Notes under the pieces: generated by a model
What the model saw: only the letters and a program-made list of their open reading frames with translations
What the model was told of the DNA's origin: nothing
The model's database searches: none
Shown: in pieces, positions 26,849-36,149 of the stretch
How positions within the stretch are numbered: position 1 is the first letter of the stretch
Layout: every line of letters starts with the position of its first letter
Made by a program: the position numbers and the translations under genes
NCBI GenBank assembly: GCA_964442735.1
Contig: CAYUAP010000009.1
Coordinates: 8,047-72,046 of the forward strand
Source: JAUNBG01 sp964442735
Lineage (GTDB): Bacteria > Planctomycetota > Planctomycetia > Pirellulales > Thermoguttaceae
DNA: 64,000 bases
Direction of reading: 5' to 3'

Positions 26849-28222
26849 TCACGGTTTATTTTTCAGTTCTTCAAAACGTTTTTTCCATAGGGAATCGCCT
26901 TTTTCCGGCCATGTTAATAATATTAGTCGAACCATTTTTTGAGCACGTTCCTCTTCTCCCAACTGTCGATAGAGCTTGATAATGGCCTCCTTTGCCTGCC
27001 AACTTCGAACGTCAGTAACGTTTGTCCGTTTTACAACCTCGTTCCAGAAGTGAATGGCGGTTTGCAAGGCCTCGACATCCTGCTCCCGACTTAAAATCAA
27101 TGCCGTTTTATAGTATAAATTGATATCCTCCGGATTCTCTTTTAAAAGTGTCCCAAGAATGGTTAAGGCCTCCTGCTTTTTGTTCAGGAGAAGATTGGCA
27201 TCCGATTCCAGTACACGTACCGTAGAACTTGAAAATATCGGATCCGCGGGCCAAGCTTGACGAAGATGTTCCAACTGTTGAAGATATTCGTTTGCATTGT
27301 CCCGAGACAATGTGTTTTCCAACTGATCCTTTTGAACGTTGGGAAATAGAAGAATAAAGGCATCCTTGGACCGATTCTGTTCTAATAAAAGAATCGCAGT
27401 CTGAAATCGAAATAATTCGTATTTTTGTGATTTCTGGAAATGCTCGATCCATCGAATTCGATACTGTAAATAGTCCTCCAGAGATAGTTCGCCTGTCCGA
27501 TGAAATACCAAGGCCTGTTCCAGACCTAAAGTTGCAAATTGTTCCGCTAACGGTTCTTCTGGATATTTAAGGCCCAGATCGAAAAAACGGTTCATTAGTT
27601 CCGTTTTTAAAGACTTCTCTTCCTGATCATTTGTTCCTTTAATTTGACGTAATTGAAGATCTGTTATACCAAGAGCTCGTCCTGACAACCGAAACGCTTC
27701 CTTCCGATTGTTCTGTATTAAAGCCTGTTCCGCTGCCTGATCATATAGACGAATTGCTTCCTGAATATTACCGGATTTCCAGGCATTCTCCGCCAACGGT
27801 TCCAATTCCGCCGATATTTCCTTTTGCTGTCTCTGAATTGTAATGGTCAACTGTGAACGAAGTTTTTCATCTTTTATGACTTTTTTAACCGATTCAATCT
27901 TTTTTTCCAGATTTCTCTGTTGTACGGAAGACGACCGATACCACTGCTGACTATAAATTTCCAGAAGAAGTACTGCGGTCGGATAGAGATATCGTTCCTC
28001 GTCAAGAAGGGCCTCCTGTTCCCGTTGAAAAAGTAATTCCCCTTTTGTTACAGCTATTTCAATAAAGCCACGCTGAAATACCCCCTGAACAAAAGTATAT
28101 TCCAATTCGTAATTGTCTAATTTTTGGTACAATACATACGGCTCCTGCGCCGACACCAGTTCGATTAAACTCAATAGAATCAAACTTGTAAAAAGAAAAA
28201 AATATCGCATTTTAAATTTCAA
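26849..28222 (-). CDS. Exported alpha-helical (TPR-like) protein
   Basis: This 457-residue protein has a clear Sec signal (YFFLFTSLILLSLIELVSAQ, cleavage probably after VSA). The rest looks all-helical, with TPR-like patterns such as AWKSGNIQEAIRLYDQAAEQAL and LLKENPEDINLYYKTALILS. TPR proteins are scaffolds; the partner is unknown. The start is uncertain: a TTG at 28222 has AAGGAG ten bases upstream, whereas the first ATG (28210) is 22 bases from that SD. I keep the TTG. No catalytic motif is seen. Confidence 0.75.
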   Translation of the reverse strand: MKFKMRYFFLFTSLILLSLIELVSAQEPYVLYQKLDNYELEYTFVQGVFQRGFIEIAVTKGELLFQREQEALLDEERYLYPTAVLLLEIYSQQWYRSSSVQQRNLEKKIESVKKVIKDEKLRSQLTITIQRQQKEISAELEPLAENAWKSGNIQEAIRLYDQAAEQALIQNNRKEAFRLSGRALGITDLQLRQIKGTNDQEEKSLKTELMNRFFDLGLKYPEEPLAEQFATLGLEQALVFHRTGELSLEDYLQYRIRWIEHFQKSQKYELFRFQTAILLLEQNRSKDAFILLFPNVQKDQLENTLSRDNANEYLQQLEHLRQAWPADPIFSSSTVRVLESDANLLLNKKQEALTILGTLLKENPEDINLYYKTALILSREQDVEALQTAIHFWNEVVKRTNVTDVRSWQAKEAIIKLYRQLGEEERAQKMVRLILLTWPEKGDSLWKKRFEELKNKP

Positions 28223-28373
28223 TTCAAATGTTCTCCTTTTATAAATATTAGGTAAAAGGATTCGCAGAACATAGTCCGTTTAAATAAAGAATTAATGATT
28301 GTAATATTTGTTTTTAACTCTGTACGTTTTTATGGAAGATCCATCAACGGTTTGAGGATGATATTTTTACGTA

Positions 28374-29066
28374 TCAAGCATTCCTTTTTTTTACAGGCTG
28401 GCGCTTCGCCATTCGTTCGTTGAACATTCGAGTAATTTCCCGTTCAACATTTTGATGAACCTCTTCTTCGGAGAGGAGGGAATAATCTTCATACAGCATT
28501 GGCGTACCATATTCGACGATAACAGGTTTTTTAAAAAAATGGGGGTATTTGTCTTTTCGTGATAGAACGTCAAAGGCACCAACAACAACAGTGGGGACAA
28601 TTGTCGCTTTACTTCGAAAAGCTAGTGTGATATATCCTTTTTTAAAGGGGGTCAGTCTACCGTCTTCCGACCGGGCACCTTCAGGAAAAATAACGACACC
28701 TTCATTATTTTTGAGACGGCGTAAAGTTTCCTTGATACCGGTGAACCCAATTCCTTCCTGATCCAGAGGAATAGCGTCCAGAGAGTCGATTAGCCAGCCG
28801 AACGGCTTGAATTTAAAGAGCGTTTTGCGGGCTAGATAGTTGACTCGACGCCAAAAACCACAACCAACAGCGGGAGGATCAAGAAAACTCTGATGGTTCG
28901 AAACGATTAATAGTGGCCCTTTCGAGGGTATGTTTTTGCGTCCATAATGAATCAGACGAAAGCAGAGGAACATACTGATATGGGCCATCGTTCGAATCAA
29001 TTCGTACCAAAGGATATGAATAAATGATATGTGACGATCTCGTCTTTTTTTTGATTTATTTTCCAT
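28374..29066 (-). CDS. plsC: 1-acyl-sn-glycerol-3-phosphate acyltransferase (PlsC family)
   Basis: The enzyme makes phosphatidic acid from lysophosphatidate at the inner membrane. The acyltransferase signature HX4D is present (NHQSFLD, about residues 52-58), and the second block FPEGARSEDGRL is intact. The C-terminus is basic (RMAKRQPVKKRNA). The longest frame begins at 29096, but those codons (EIIIIDIII) come from an ATAATTAT tandem repeat. I use the ATG at 29066, which gives 230 residues and a basic N-terminus (MENKSKKRRDR). A spacer of about 100 bases separates it from the upstream zinc-ribbon gene. Confidence 0.9.
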   Translation of the reverse strand: MENKSKKRRDRHISFIHILWYELIRTMAHISMFLCFRLIHYGRKNIPSKGPLLIVSNHQSFLDPPAVGCGFWRRVNYLARKTLFKFKPFGWLIDSLDAIPLDQEGIGFTGIKETLRRLKNNEGVVIFPEGARSEDGRLTPFKKGYITLAFRSKATIVPTVVVGAFDVLSRKDKYPHFFKKPVIVEYGTPMLYEDYSLLSEEEVHQNVEREITRMFNERMAKRQPVKKRNA

Positions 29067-29132
29067 AATAATTATATCTATAATAATTATTTCCATAATA
29101 ATTATTGATTAAAAGGTATTTTAATATAAAAA

Positions 29133-29174
29133 GCAGGTGAAATGCCTGCTTCCAAGATAGGGACAAGACCCATC
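29133..29174. repeat. Decayed hairpin of the dispersed repeat family
   Basis: GCAGGTGAAATGCCTGC has arms matching the CAGGC hairpin, followed by a GGGACAAGACCC inverted repeat. It lies between plsC and the zinc-ribbon gene stop. Confidence 0.4.
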
Positions 29175-30014
29175 TTAACGCCGAAGTTGTTTGGAAGGAT
29201 TTGGAGCTTCTCGGGAGAGTGGTTTCGTTGGGACCATTTTTTTGGGGGCTTCTGATGGTTTGGATGTTGTATTTTCAGATGATTCCGGAGTACTTTTTTC
29301 CTGGGCCACAGGCGTAACGGCACGTACCTCTGGACGATTATATTCCCAGAGCCATCCGTCCGGAGTGAACATTAAACCACGTAATATGACAACTGAAAAT
29401 GCGGTTAATAGAAAGAGAAGAACACCTTTTCCGAAATTATCGTCGAATATCATCATAGCCGCGATTGCCCCCAAAATGACAATTGGAATAAAGTAGACAA
29501 TAAAGGCGGGACCAGGATTCAAATAACCGTAGAATAATTCAAATATCAGCCAAACTACTGTAAAACAAGCGGCCGTTAATGCGGAGCGTTTGTAGAGTTC
29601 ATTTCCCAATAGAATTTCCAGGTCATTTTCATCCCGAATCATCATGTATCCGAAGGATGTTAATGGAAATCCGATGATAAAGACACCCAAGAGACCAACA
29701 ATATCTTTTATCAGACCGGTTTGCCAATATCTGAATAAATAGGCAATAGCACAAGTCACAAATATACCCAGAAGAGCCAGGGAGATCTGGGCAATCGTAA
29801 AATGAAACCGTGTTTGAAGGATAGGTCGAAGTGTATTACCCCCTTTTACTGTTTTCCCTCCTGATGTTATATCATCCGGAGCATGAATGACAAGTTTTTC
29901 TTTTGGTATTTCTATGATATGCCCACATTTTGGACAGGGACCCTTTTTCCCCGCAAATTGGTCACCTACCTGAAATCGTGTCATACAACCTGGACAAATT
30001 ACTTCAATGGCCAT
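29175..30014 (-). CDS. Zinc-ribbon membrane protein of unknown function
   Basis: The protein has 279 residues. The N-terminus has a four-cysteine zinc ribbon (VICPGCMTRFQV...GPCPKCGHIIEI, about residues 5-36), similar to the MJ0042-type finger common in planctomycete membrane proteins. Six or so hydrophobic segments follow from about residue 72 to 215 (LALLGIFVTCAIAYLF, IVGLLGVFIIGFPLT, LTAACFTVVWLIFEL, FIVYFIPIVILGAIAAMMIF, GVLLFLLTAFSVVIL). The C-terminus is a hydrophilic Pro/Ser/Lys-rich tail. The start has a good SD (AGGAAGGA) and a promoter 150 bases upstream. Function is unknown. Confidence 0.8.
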   Translation of the reverse strand: MAIEVICPGCMTRFQVGDQFAGKKGPCPKCGHIIEIPKEKLVIHAPDDITSGGKTVKGGNTLRPILQTRFHFTIAQISLALLGIFVTCAIAYLFRYWQTGLIKDIVGLLGVFIIGFPLTSFGYMMIRDENDLEILLGNELYKRSALTAACFTVVWLIFELFYGYLNPGPAFIVYFIPIVILGAIAAMMIFDDNFGKGVLLFLLTAFSVVILRGLMFTPDGWLWEYNRPEVRAVTPVAQEKSTPESSENTTSKPSEAPKKMVPTKPLSREAPNPSKQLRR

Positions 30015-30165
30015 TATCGTGTTCCTTCCTGTTATTCGATGAAGAACGTGTCTTTTAATATTTAAGTGTGATTATTTCACCCATGATCACGAAGGGGGCG
30101 TTACCAAATATCCAAAATCTCTTTGGTATTTCCATAGAGCCTGATTTCGTATCCCCTCCTTCACA

Positions 30166-30194
30166 ATTTTAACGAAAATAAAAAGACTTGGCAA
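30166..30194 (-). promoter_or_regulatory. Predicted sigma-70 promoter for the zinc-ribbon gene
   Basis: Minus-strand TTGCCA (30194-30189), 17 bases, TAAAAT (30171-30166). The leader would be about 145 bases. Confidence 0.45.
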
Positions 30195-30289
30195 GATTAA
30201 ATTTCATTTTTATCGAAACAAATAAAAAAATAGGGTGTTTTCTTTTTTATAGGAAAAGAGAAAAAATAGAATTGTTTAAATTGTCTCTT

Positions 30290-30318
30290 TTGACATTTAG
30301 CCGCAATTTTATTATTCT
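30290..30318 (+). promoter_or_regulatory. Predicted sigma-70 promoter for the EF-hand/FGE-like gene
   Basis: TTGACA (30290-30295), 17 bases, TATTCT (30313-30318). Transcription would start near 30325, about 45 bases before the ATG, which has a GAGGAG SD. The region 30015-30369 thus holds two divergent promoters and otherwise nothing that I can identify. Confidence 0.5.
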
Positions 30319-30369
30319 ATGTATTATTTATGTTATGGGAAATTTAACGAGTTATTGAGGAGTTGATTT

Positions 30370-32518
30370 ATGAAACGATTGTTATTGTGTGTCGGATTAT
30401 TGTGCGGACTAATGCTGACGGGCGATATCACGTCTGTCTATAGTCAAACGGAAGGTAGGTCTGGACGGCAAAATAACCGTCAGCGAACACCACGTAATGA
30501 TAACGACAATAATCGACAGCGGAGAAATCCATTTGAATCGGCCATGACAGAAGATGGTCAAATTGATTTATCAAAACTGTCGGAAAATATGCCGGAAGAA
30601 ATGAAGGAGAACTTTAAAAAGGCAGACAAAGATAATGATGGTTTTTTGAGTCGTGAAGAACAGCAAACAGCGTTTAGTGGAATGCGAATGGGGGGTGGTC
30701 AAGGTGGTCCAGGCATGATGGGGGGCGGAATGAGCCGAAACATGTTTGGCGATGCACGTTTGGAAGATGGTCGTATTCGACTCTCCAAACTGCCAAAAAC
30801 GCTCTCCAAGGATATGATAAAGAATCTGAAAAATGCGGATAAAGACAAAGACGGTTATTTGAGTCGCGAGGAACAGCAGACCGTATTCGGAAATATGCGC
30901 GGTGGCATGCGTGGACAAGGTATGATGGGAGGTCCTGGTATGGGAGGTCCCAATATGTTTGGTGAAGCACGTCTGGAAGATGGTCGAATCGATCTGTCCA
31001 AACTGTCGAAGGAGACACCGAAGGAAGCCCTTGAAAACTTCAAAAAGGCCGATAAAGATAACGATGGTTTTTTGAGTCAGGAAGAGCAGCGTTCCCTGCG
31101 CGGTGGAATGGGTGGTTTTGGTATGATGGGAGGTCCTGGTATGGGAGGTCCCAATATGTTTGGTGAAGCACGTCNNNNNNNNNNNNNNNNNNNNNNNNNN
31201 NNNNNNNNNNNNNNNNNNNNNNNNNNNNNNNNNNNNNNNNNNNNNNNNNNNNNNNNNNNNNNNNNNNNNNNNNNTGGGTGGTTTTGGTATGATGGGAGGT
31301 CCTGGTATGGGAGGTCCCAATATGTTTGGCGAAGCACGTCTGGAAGATGGCCGAATCGATCTGTCCAAACTGCCGAAGGAGACACCGAAGGAAGTCCTTG
31401 AAAACCTTAAAAAGGCCGATAAAGATAATGATGGTTTTTTGAGTCAGGAAGAACTTCGCGCGAGTTTTCGTGGACAGCGTCGTGAAGGTGGTTTTGGTCC
31501 TCGTGATTCTGGTGATAATAATGGCAGACCGAGTCGTGAAGGTGGTTTTGGTCCTCGCGATTCTGGTGATAATAATGGCAGACCGAGTCGTAACAATCGA
31601 TCGGACCGTCCTGGTCGAAGTGAACGCGAGGCTGTTGTTCAAGATCGATTGATTAAAACCGAAGGTGAAACGCCTGGCAATATGTTTGTTTTTATTCCAG
31701 CCAATCAGGATTTTCAATTCTCCGTTTCGGTTGATAATCGTGAAAAAGGGGAAAAAGCGGCTATTAAGGCCGATTACTGTCTGGCAAAGTATTCTGTAAC
31801 TAACAAGGAATATAAAGCCTTTATCGACGATACCAAATATGAAAAACTTCCAAAATACTGGAAGGATGGTAATTATCCGGAAGGAAAAGACAATCATCCG
31901 GTTGTCCAGGTTTCATTTGAAGATGCCAAGGCCTACTGTGACTGGCTAACCGCAAAAGACAGTAACTGGACCTATCGTCTTCCAACGGAAGCAGAATGGG
32001 AAAACGCTGCGGCAGGTCCGAATAAATTGGCCTATCCCTGGGGAATTTCTTCCAATGTAACCTATACCAAGGGTGTTTTAACTTCTGAATTCAATTACAA
32101 TGGAGTTTTTGCCGCTAAAGTTATTCTGGATAAAGAAAAAGACGCCAGTATTCTCTCCATTAACAAAACGGGCTTGGTTTCGAACTGGAAATCGGAAGAT
32201 GCAAAGAAGAACTTCTTGGCCACAACTCTATTTCGTCAAACGGTTCTGGACGGAGGTAATACAACACCGGTCGATCTGTATCAGGAAGCCTATTCGCCAT
32301 ATGGATGTTACGATATGGCAGGTAATACATTTGATTGGACATGTTCTTCAATAACCGCATCGAATGGAGCGGAAAATGGGGAAGTTGTCAATGCCATTCG
32401 TGGTGGTTCCTGGTATTCCAACGCCAAGAGTTGTTCCGTAATCAATCGGGGAGAAGGTCGTTTTCCCAATGGTTCCTATATCACGGTTGGTTTTCGAGTT
32501 GCTGCCCAAAAAAAGTAG
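30370..32518 (+). CDS. EF-hand repeat protein with C-terminal SUMF1/FGE-like domain (interrupted by N gap)
   Basis: This is one gene with a 100-N scaffold gap (31175-31274) inside. The N-terminus is a signal peptide (LLLCVGLLCGLMLTGDITSV). Tandem units of about 67 residues follow. Each has DGRIDLSKL, a helical segment, an EF-hand calcium loop (DKDNDGFLSREE) and a Gly/Met-rich linker (GMMGGPGMGGPNMFG). At least four EF-hand units are visible. After an Arg/Gly/Asp-rich stretch comes a SUMF1-type domain (KYSVTNKEYKAFI, RLPTEAEWENAA, GCYDMAGNTFDWTC, IRGGSWYSN, GFRVA). The apparent frame change across the gap is an artefact: the repeat period (201 bp) predicts 135 + 201n missing bases, which keeps the frame. 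The catalytic status of the FGE-like domain is unknown. Confidence 0.88.
30918..31440 (+). repeat. 201-bp in-gene tandem repeat with assembly gap
   Basis: The coding repeat has an exact 201-base offset (30973 aligns with 31174). The gap begins right after the GAAGCACGTC string and ends at TGGGTGGTTTTGG, so at least one partial unit (135 bases), possibly whole units, is missing. Copies are near-identical, which explains the assembly break. Confidence 0.85.
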
Positions 32519-32536
32519 AATAATACATAGAGTGTA

Positions 32537-32575
32537 AAAGACCGAAAATATTCTTTATTTCGATGTTCGGTCTTT
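32537..32575 (+). terminator. Hairpin after the EF-hand/FGE-like gene
   Basis: AAAGACCGAA (32537-32546) pairs perfectly with TTCGGTCTTT (32566-32575) across a 19-base loop. It lies 19 bases after the stop. The T-run is short (within the stem), so termination efficiency is uncertain. Confidence 0.5.
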
Positions 32576-32869
32576 CGTGAATTGATAATATTCCTTAAAC
32601 TGTGAAAATATGCGTTATCCTGGAATTTCGGTTTTTATGTATTTGTGTTCGCTTTAATCATTTGGCCAAAAGGGAAACCGGGATTCCGTATCGTCTTTAT
32701 CCACGGTTTGATGCTATAATGTTGAATGGTATAATGTTGAATGGTATAATCCTGTCTTTTCCAGGAGCTCGGACATCTTGTCGTCCGTATTCTCCAACAC
32801 AGGCATCCCGCCTGTGTTGAAATGAAAGCATTTAAAACAGCCTTGAGTATATAATGTTACTTTATCAAA
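32576..32869. other. Spacer with 15-bp duplication and decayed hairpin repeat
   Basis: Contains ATAATGTTGAATGGT in direct repetition (32716-32750) and a decayed double-hairpin repeat at 32757-32822 (CCAGGAGCTCGGACATCTTGT, then AACACAGGC-ATCCC-GCCTGTGTT). No gene is supported. Confidence 0.6.
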
Positions 32870-33637
32870 TTATAGTGCTGATTTAGTCGTAGTTTTTGTG
32901 ACAGGTGTTTCGGCTGTATTCCATAATCCGCGTTTTTCTTCTTTTGCTTTATTTTCCGCTTGACAGAGCTGTTCTTTGATTGCGGTGGAAAAGTTATATT
33001 GAAGTTCCGCATGTGCCAAACCGTTACGAACCAGTTCTTCGTTTAATAGATAATTGCCCTTTTCATCCAAATAGATTAAAGCTAAACGGCGTCCATAGCG
33101 ATCTGTTTTATTGCCGTCTGCTTTTAAATAGACTCTGTTACCGAATTCTTTAATCCTTTTTTCTACATATTCCAAGGCATCCACGGCAAACGGTTCGGCG
33201 GAAGTATTCCTTTTAGATCCTGCGGAATTGTTATTTTGAGATGCCATTTCCGGAGTATCAATGCCAATAAAACGGACTCGTTCTCTAATAATACCGGAAT
33301 TCACGATAATGGTATCGCCGTCAACACAACGTTCCACGTAGCAGTATTCCACCTCGGGAATAACACGTTGTGCGATTTTCTCTTCCATTTGTTTTTTCCC
33401 CTTCGACTGCGATAGGGAGAAAAAACCACTTCCCTCTTGTTGTTGTGTCCTGTTACGTGATGGGGTTAATGAAGAGTTCGGAACATTATTTGACGTAATA
33501 AAATAGAGAAAAAAACAAATAAACAGAATTACGATGATTGTAATATAGAAGCTGCCTCCACCTTGTGACATATTTTTTCCGTAACCAGCCGCCATCGATC
33601 CACAAAAACGACCTACATCTTTATAACTTCCATGCAT
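32870..33637 (-). CDS. Membrane-anchored thermonuclease (SNase) family protein
   Basis: This 255-residue protein has one N-terminal membrane helix (FYITIIVILFICFFLYFI, about residues 30-47). A staphylococcal-nuclease-like OB-fold follows from about residue 100. Catalytic-type residues are visible: Arg and Asp in RVRFIGIDTPEM, and the later Arg in KTDRYGRRLALIYL. NEELVRNGLAHAE is the usual C-terminal helix. An insertion (ASQNNNSAGSKRNTSAEP) sits after the DTPE motif. The SD GGAG, 8 bases from ATG 33637, supports the start. It is the last gene of a three-gene minus-strand operon, 30 bases after the preceding stop. It probably cleaves nucleic acid on the outer face of the membrane. Confidence 0.88.
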   Translation of the reverse strand: MHGSYKDVGRFCGSMAAGYGKNMSQGGGSFYITIIVILFICFFLYFITSNNVPNSSLTPSRNRTQQQEGSGFFSLSQSKGKKQMEEKIAQRVIPEVEYCYVERCVDGDTIIVNSGIIRERVRFIGIDTPEMASQNNNSAGSKRNTSAEPFAVDALEYVEKRIKEFGNRVYLKADGNKTDRYGRRLALIYLDEKGNYLLNEELVRNGLAHAELQYNFSTAIKEQLCQAENKAKEEKRGLWNTAETPVTKTTTKSAL

Positions 33638-33667
33638 GTAATCTTCTCCAATTTTTTTGACGAGGTT

Positions 33668-34819
33668 TTAATCGGTTGCCACATTTTTTTCGTAGATAGT
33701 GATATTGTTATTTACTGAATTGTAGATCACAATAACTTCTGTATTCAAAATAACCGGATAGAAAACTTCTTTTTCGTCTGTTTTTTCAATTTCGGACGAA
33801 TTTTCCGGGCGCGGAAGCTCCATAATGAAGCTCCCGTTTCGATCAAACAGACGTAAACGCGCTATTTTTCCTTTTTCGGAGGTCAGTACATTACCATTAC
33901 TGAATGTATCCAGGTAAACAGGATTCATATTGCCGGAAAAAGCGTTAGAATGGCCGGGCTGTTTATCCCAGGAATGCTCTTTTTGCCAGATTCCGTCTTC
34001 TATATTAAAGGCCTCAATTCGATATCTCGTTGGATTGGTTACCAATAAATGACTTGGTATATTATCGACCGCCATTGAAAAATAGGGTTCTGCCGAAAAA
34101 GTAAAACCTGGAAAATCGGAATTATCTTCAGGAAGACCTATTTTTAGGACATTTTTGAGATCTTTCAGATCGTAACGAAGAATGACTTTATTATTACAAT
34201 CTGCTAGAAATAACCATTGATCCCAAGCCTTCATGGATGAAATCAGGGCGTTACCCTTTAATTTTATCAAATTGGTACCACTGTCTTTTTGCTGGGGATC
34301 CAAAACGGCAATGGTATCACCAAACGCGATATAAAGCAGGGAAGGGACGTTCTCGTCACCAGTAAAATAGAAGCAGATGGCAGTTGGTAACGTATTCTTT
34401 TCTTCCTTGCTATCGGCAGTACCAGCCTTAAATGGTAAATTTTGAAGCTGTTTTCCCTTGTTATCGTAACAGCAAACACCTTTACGGTCTGCAACCCAAA
34501 AGGAGTTATCTTTTCCGGCGCATAGTACCAGGGGTTTTTCTTCTTTTATTTTGAACGTTTGTGTTGGAACATAATTTGGCTGTGCGGAATTAACCATCGT
34601 CATTTGTGGAACAGATTCATGTGTCTTTGTTGGAATGCAAATCAGAACGACAGCTCCAATAACAGCAATAACAAGAGCACTGATCAAAAGAACGATCCAG
34701 GTTAATTTCGTATTGACTACGTTGGAATTGCCAAAAATAAAATAATGGGTATGTCCAGCAGTATCACACCATTTATAACTGCTATTATCTTCGGATTTTT
34801 TACCTTTTTTTGAAGTCAT
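33668..34819 (-). CDS. Membrane-anchored beta-propeller-like protein
   Basis: This protein has 383 residues from the ATG at 34819, which has AGGA nine bases upstream. A GTG six codons earlier is the longest alternative. The N-terminus is cytoplasmic (TSKKGKKSEDNSSYKW), followed by a helix at about residues 35-57 (LTWIVLLISALVIAVIGAVVL). The outer region has NHL/PQQ-like strands: LVLCAGKDNSFWVADRKGVCCYDNKGKQL, SMKAWDQWLFLADCNNKVILRYDL and DTFSNGNVLTSEKGKIARLRLFDRNGSF each resemble a propeller blade. No enzyme motif is evident. It sits between the UroD-like and nuclease genes, with gaps of about 37 and 30 bases. Confidence 0.78.
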   Translation of the reverse strand: MTSKKGKKSEDNSSYKWCDTAGHTHYFIFGNSNVVNTKLTWIVLLISALVIAVIGAVVLICIPTKTHESVPQMTMVNSAQPNYVPTQTFKIKEEKPLVLCAGKDNSFWVADRKGVCCYDNKGKQLQNLPFKAGTADSKEEKNTLPTAICFYFTGDENVPSLLYIAFGDTIAVLDPQQKDSGTNLIKLKGNALISSMKAWDQWLFLADCNNKVILRYDLKDLKNVLKIGLPEDNSDFPGFTFSAEPYFSMAVDNIPSHLLVTNPTRYRIEAFNIEDGIWQKEHSWDKQPGHSNAFSGNMNPVYLDTFSNGNVLTSEKGKIARLRLFDRNGSFIMELPRPENSSEIEKTDEKEVFYPVILNTEVIVIYNSVNNNITIYEKNVATD

Positions 34820-34856
34820 TTTATTGTTCCTAATCACGATCCAATTTTGAGTTGTA

Positions 34857-35816
34857 TTAATTCTCCGGCATTTGTGATTTAGCGTTTTGTACTAATTGTG
34901 AAGCGATTTTAGCGATACGTGTAATTTTTTTCTCGGGAACATTATCGGCAATGGTTGCGATAAATCCACCATAGGGAGTTCCGAGACAATCGAACAAATG
35001 TGTAATCATTTCTTCCTCGGCATTTTTGTCATCGGTTATCAGTTCATCCAGACGCACCGCAAAACATATTTTTCCGCGGTGAAGTCTTCCAATTTCCGAT
35101 AGTTCCATTTTATAGGGTTCTTCGATTCGAATAACATCCACACCGATTTCTTTTAAATCGCCGAAGAATTCGGAACTTTCAGAAGAAGTCCTGAACCATA
35201 TATGAAGTCCGGATTCCTTGGCAAGTTTGAACTCTCTTGCATAATGTCGTTTTAGAAGACATCGCCACATGGATAAAGTAATACGGGAAGTTTTTCGAGG
35301 CCCCCAATCATCACAAAATTCAACAGCGTGAAATCCTTTACGCATTAAGAGATCGAACATATCCGATTCGAACTCAAATATATACTCCATTAGTTCAACG
35401 AACCTATCGGTTTCGACGAGAAAATCGACGGTACTCAATTCGGCACCACGCAAGGCACTATAGATGGAATAACCACTTAAACCGAATGAGGCAATTCGAT
35501 ATCGATCTTCGCAAACTTGTGCCATTTGGACTATCCCTCCCAAACGTCTGGGAGCGTCCATGGTTGGAATTTGCAAGAGATCGACCTGTTTCCATTCAGG
35601 AAGTGTTGGTTCTGTTGGAACGATCCAGGAACCACTCTTTGATTTGGTACGGGCAAACCCCCATTCACTTTTTTGAGGGTTATCGACATCACTCAATGAT
35701 AGATCATACGTTAAGACATCACTGTGCTTTATATTATCGCTGTCGACCCAGACAGGTACTCTATCTGGATTTCTAAATAAAATCGCACGATCAACAGTTG
35801 ATTTTCGCGTCGGCAT
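34857..35816 (-). CDS. Uroporphyrinogen decarboxylase (UroD/MtaA)-like protein
   Basis: This 319-residue protein has the fold signature of the URO-D/methyltransferase superfamily: an early FRNPDRVPVW segment, AVEFCDDWGPRKTSRITLSMW near the middle and GVDVIRIEEPYKMELSEIG later. The DDWG motif is shared with MtaA/CmuA-like and uncharacterised planctomycete members, which are more often cobamide-linked methyltransferases or of unknown role than true HemE. It is shorter than HemE (about 350), and the N-terminal RxPVW block differs from HemE's RxPVWxMRQAG, so heme synthesis is not assigned. It is the first gene of the minus-strand operon and has a promoter near 35920. Confidence 0.8.
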   Translation of the reverse strand: MPTRKSTVDRAILFRNPDRVPVWVDSDNIKHSDVLTYDLSLSDVDNPQKSEWGFARTKSKSGSWIVPTEPTLPEWKQVDLLQIPTMDAPRRLGGIVQMAQVCEDRYRIASFGLSGYSIYSALRGAELSTVDFLVETDRFVELMEYIFEFESDMFDLLMRKGFHAVEFCDDWGPRKTSRITLSMWRCLLKRHYAREFKLAKESGLHIWFRTSSESSEFFGDLKEIGVDVIRIEEPYKMELSEIGRLHRGKICFAVRLDELITDDKNAEEEMITHLFDCLGTPYGGFIATIADNVPEKKITRIAKIASQLVQNAKSQMPEN

Positions 35817-35906
35817 TTGTTTTTATTACCTCCATTCTGACAACGGCAGAACGAATCCAATAATGAATTCGTTCTTCTGCCTATCTAAAAAACATAATTT
35901 ATTAAC

Positions 35907-35935
35907 AGGTTAGCAGAGAGAGAATCGTTTGTCAA
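35907..35935 (-). promoter_or_regulatory. Predicted sigma-70 promoter of the UroD-like/propeller/nuclease operon
   Basis: Minus-strand TTGACA (35935-35930), 17 bases, TAACCT (35912-35907). The leader would be about 80 bases and ends with GGAGG 12 bases before the ATG. Confidence 0.42.
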
Positions 35936-35992
35936 CTATACTATCATTAATTTCTGTAAAAAAGATAAAACGGGGAAGGGAATAATCCCCAT

Positions 35993-36032
35993 TATCATAC
36001 CATTGACCTTTATCATACCATTGACCTTTTAT
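35993..36032. repeat. 20-bp tandem duplication upstream of serA
   Basis: ATCATACCATTGACCTTT occurs twice in succession, so that a TTGACC element (36004 and 36021) is duplicated. Confidence 0.7.
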
Positions 36033-36048
36033 AGAATAATGATAAAAT
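36021..36048 (+). promoter_or_regulatory. Predicted sigma-70 promoter for serA
   Basis: TTGACC (36021-36026), 16 bases, TAAAAT (36043-36048). The -35-like element is the second copy of the tandem duplication. The leader to the GTG start would be about 95 bases. Confidence 0.4.
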
Positions 36049-36149
36049 TTTATTTAAAATAGAAATAGTGTTATTGTTCCAGCAGGGGCGGAAATATATT
36101 CTGCTTCCCTAAAGGTGTTATGGACTTTGTGTCAGAAAAGGAGTATACA

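Noticed and set aside
28374..29096. Longer PlsC start at 29096
   Set aside because: The extra codons come from an ATAATTAT repeat and there is no SD.
31160..31300. Frameshift in the EF-hand/FGE-like gene
   Set aside because: The 100-N placeholder is not a multiple of 3; the predicted true gap (135 + 201n) keeps the frame.
30571..31368. Minus-strand frame through the EF-hand repeats
   Set aside because: Antisense reading of repetitive coding DNA and of the N gap.
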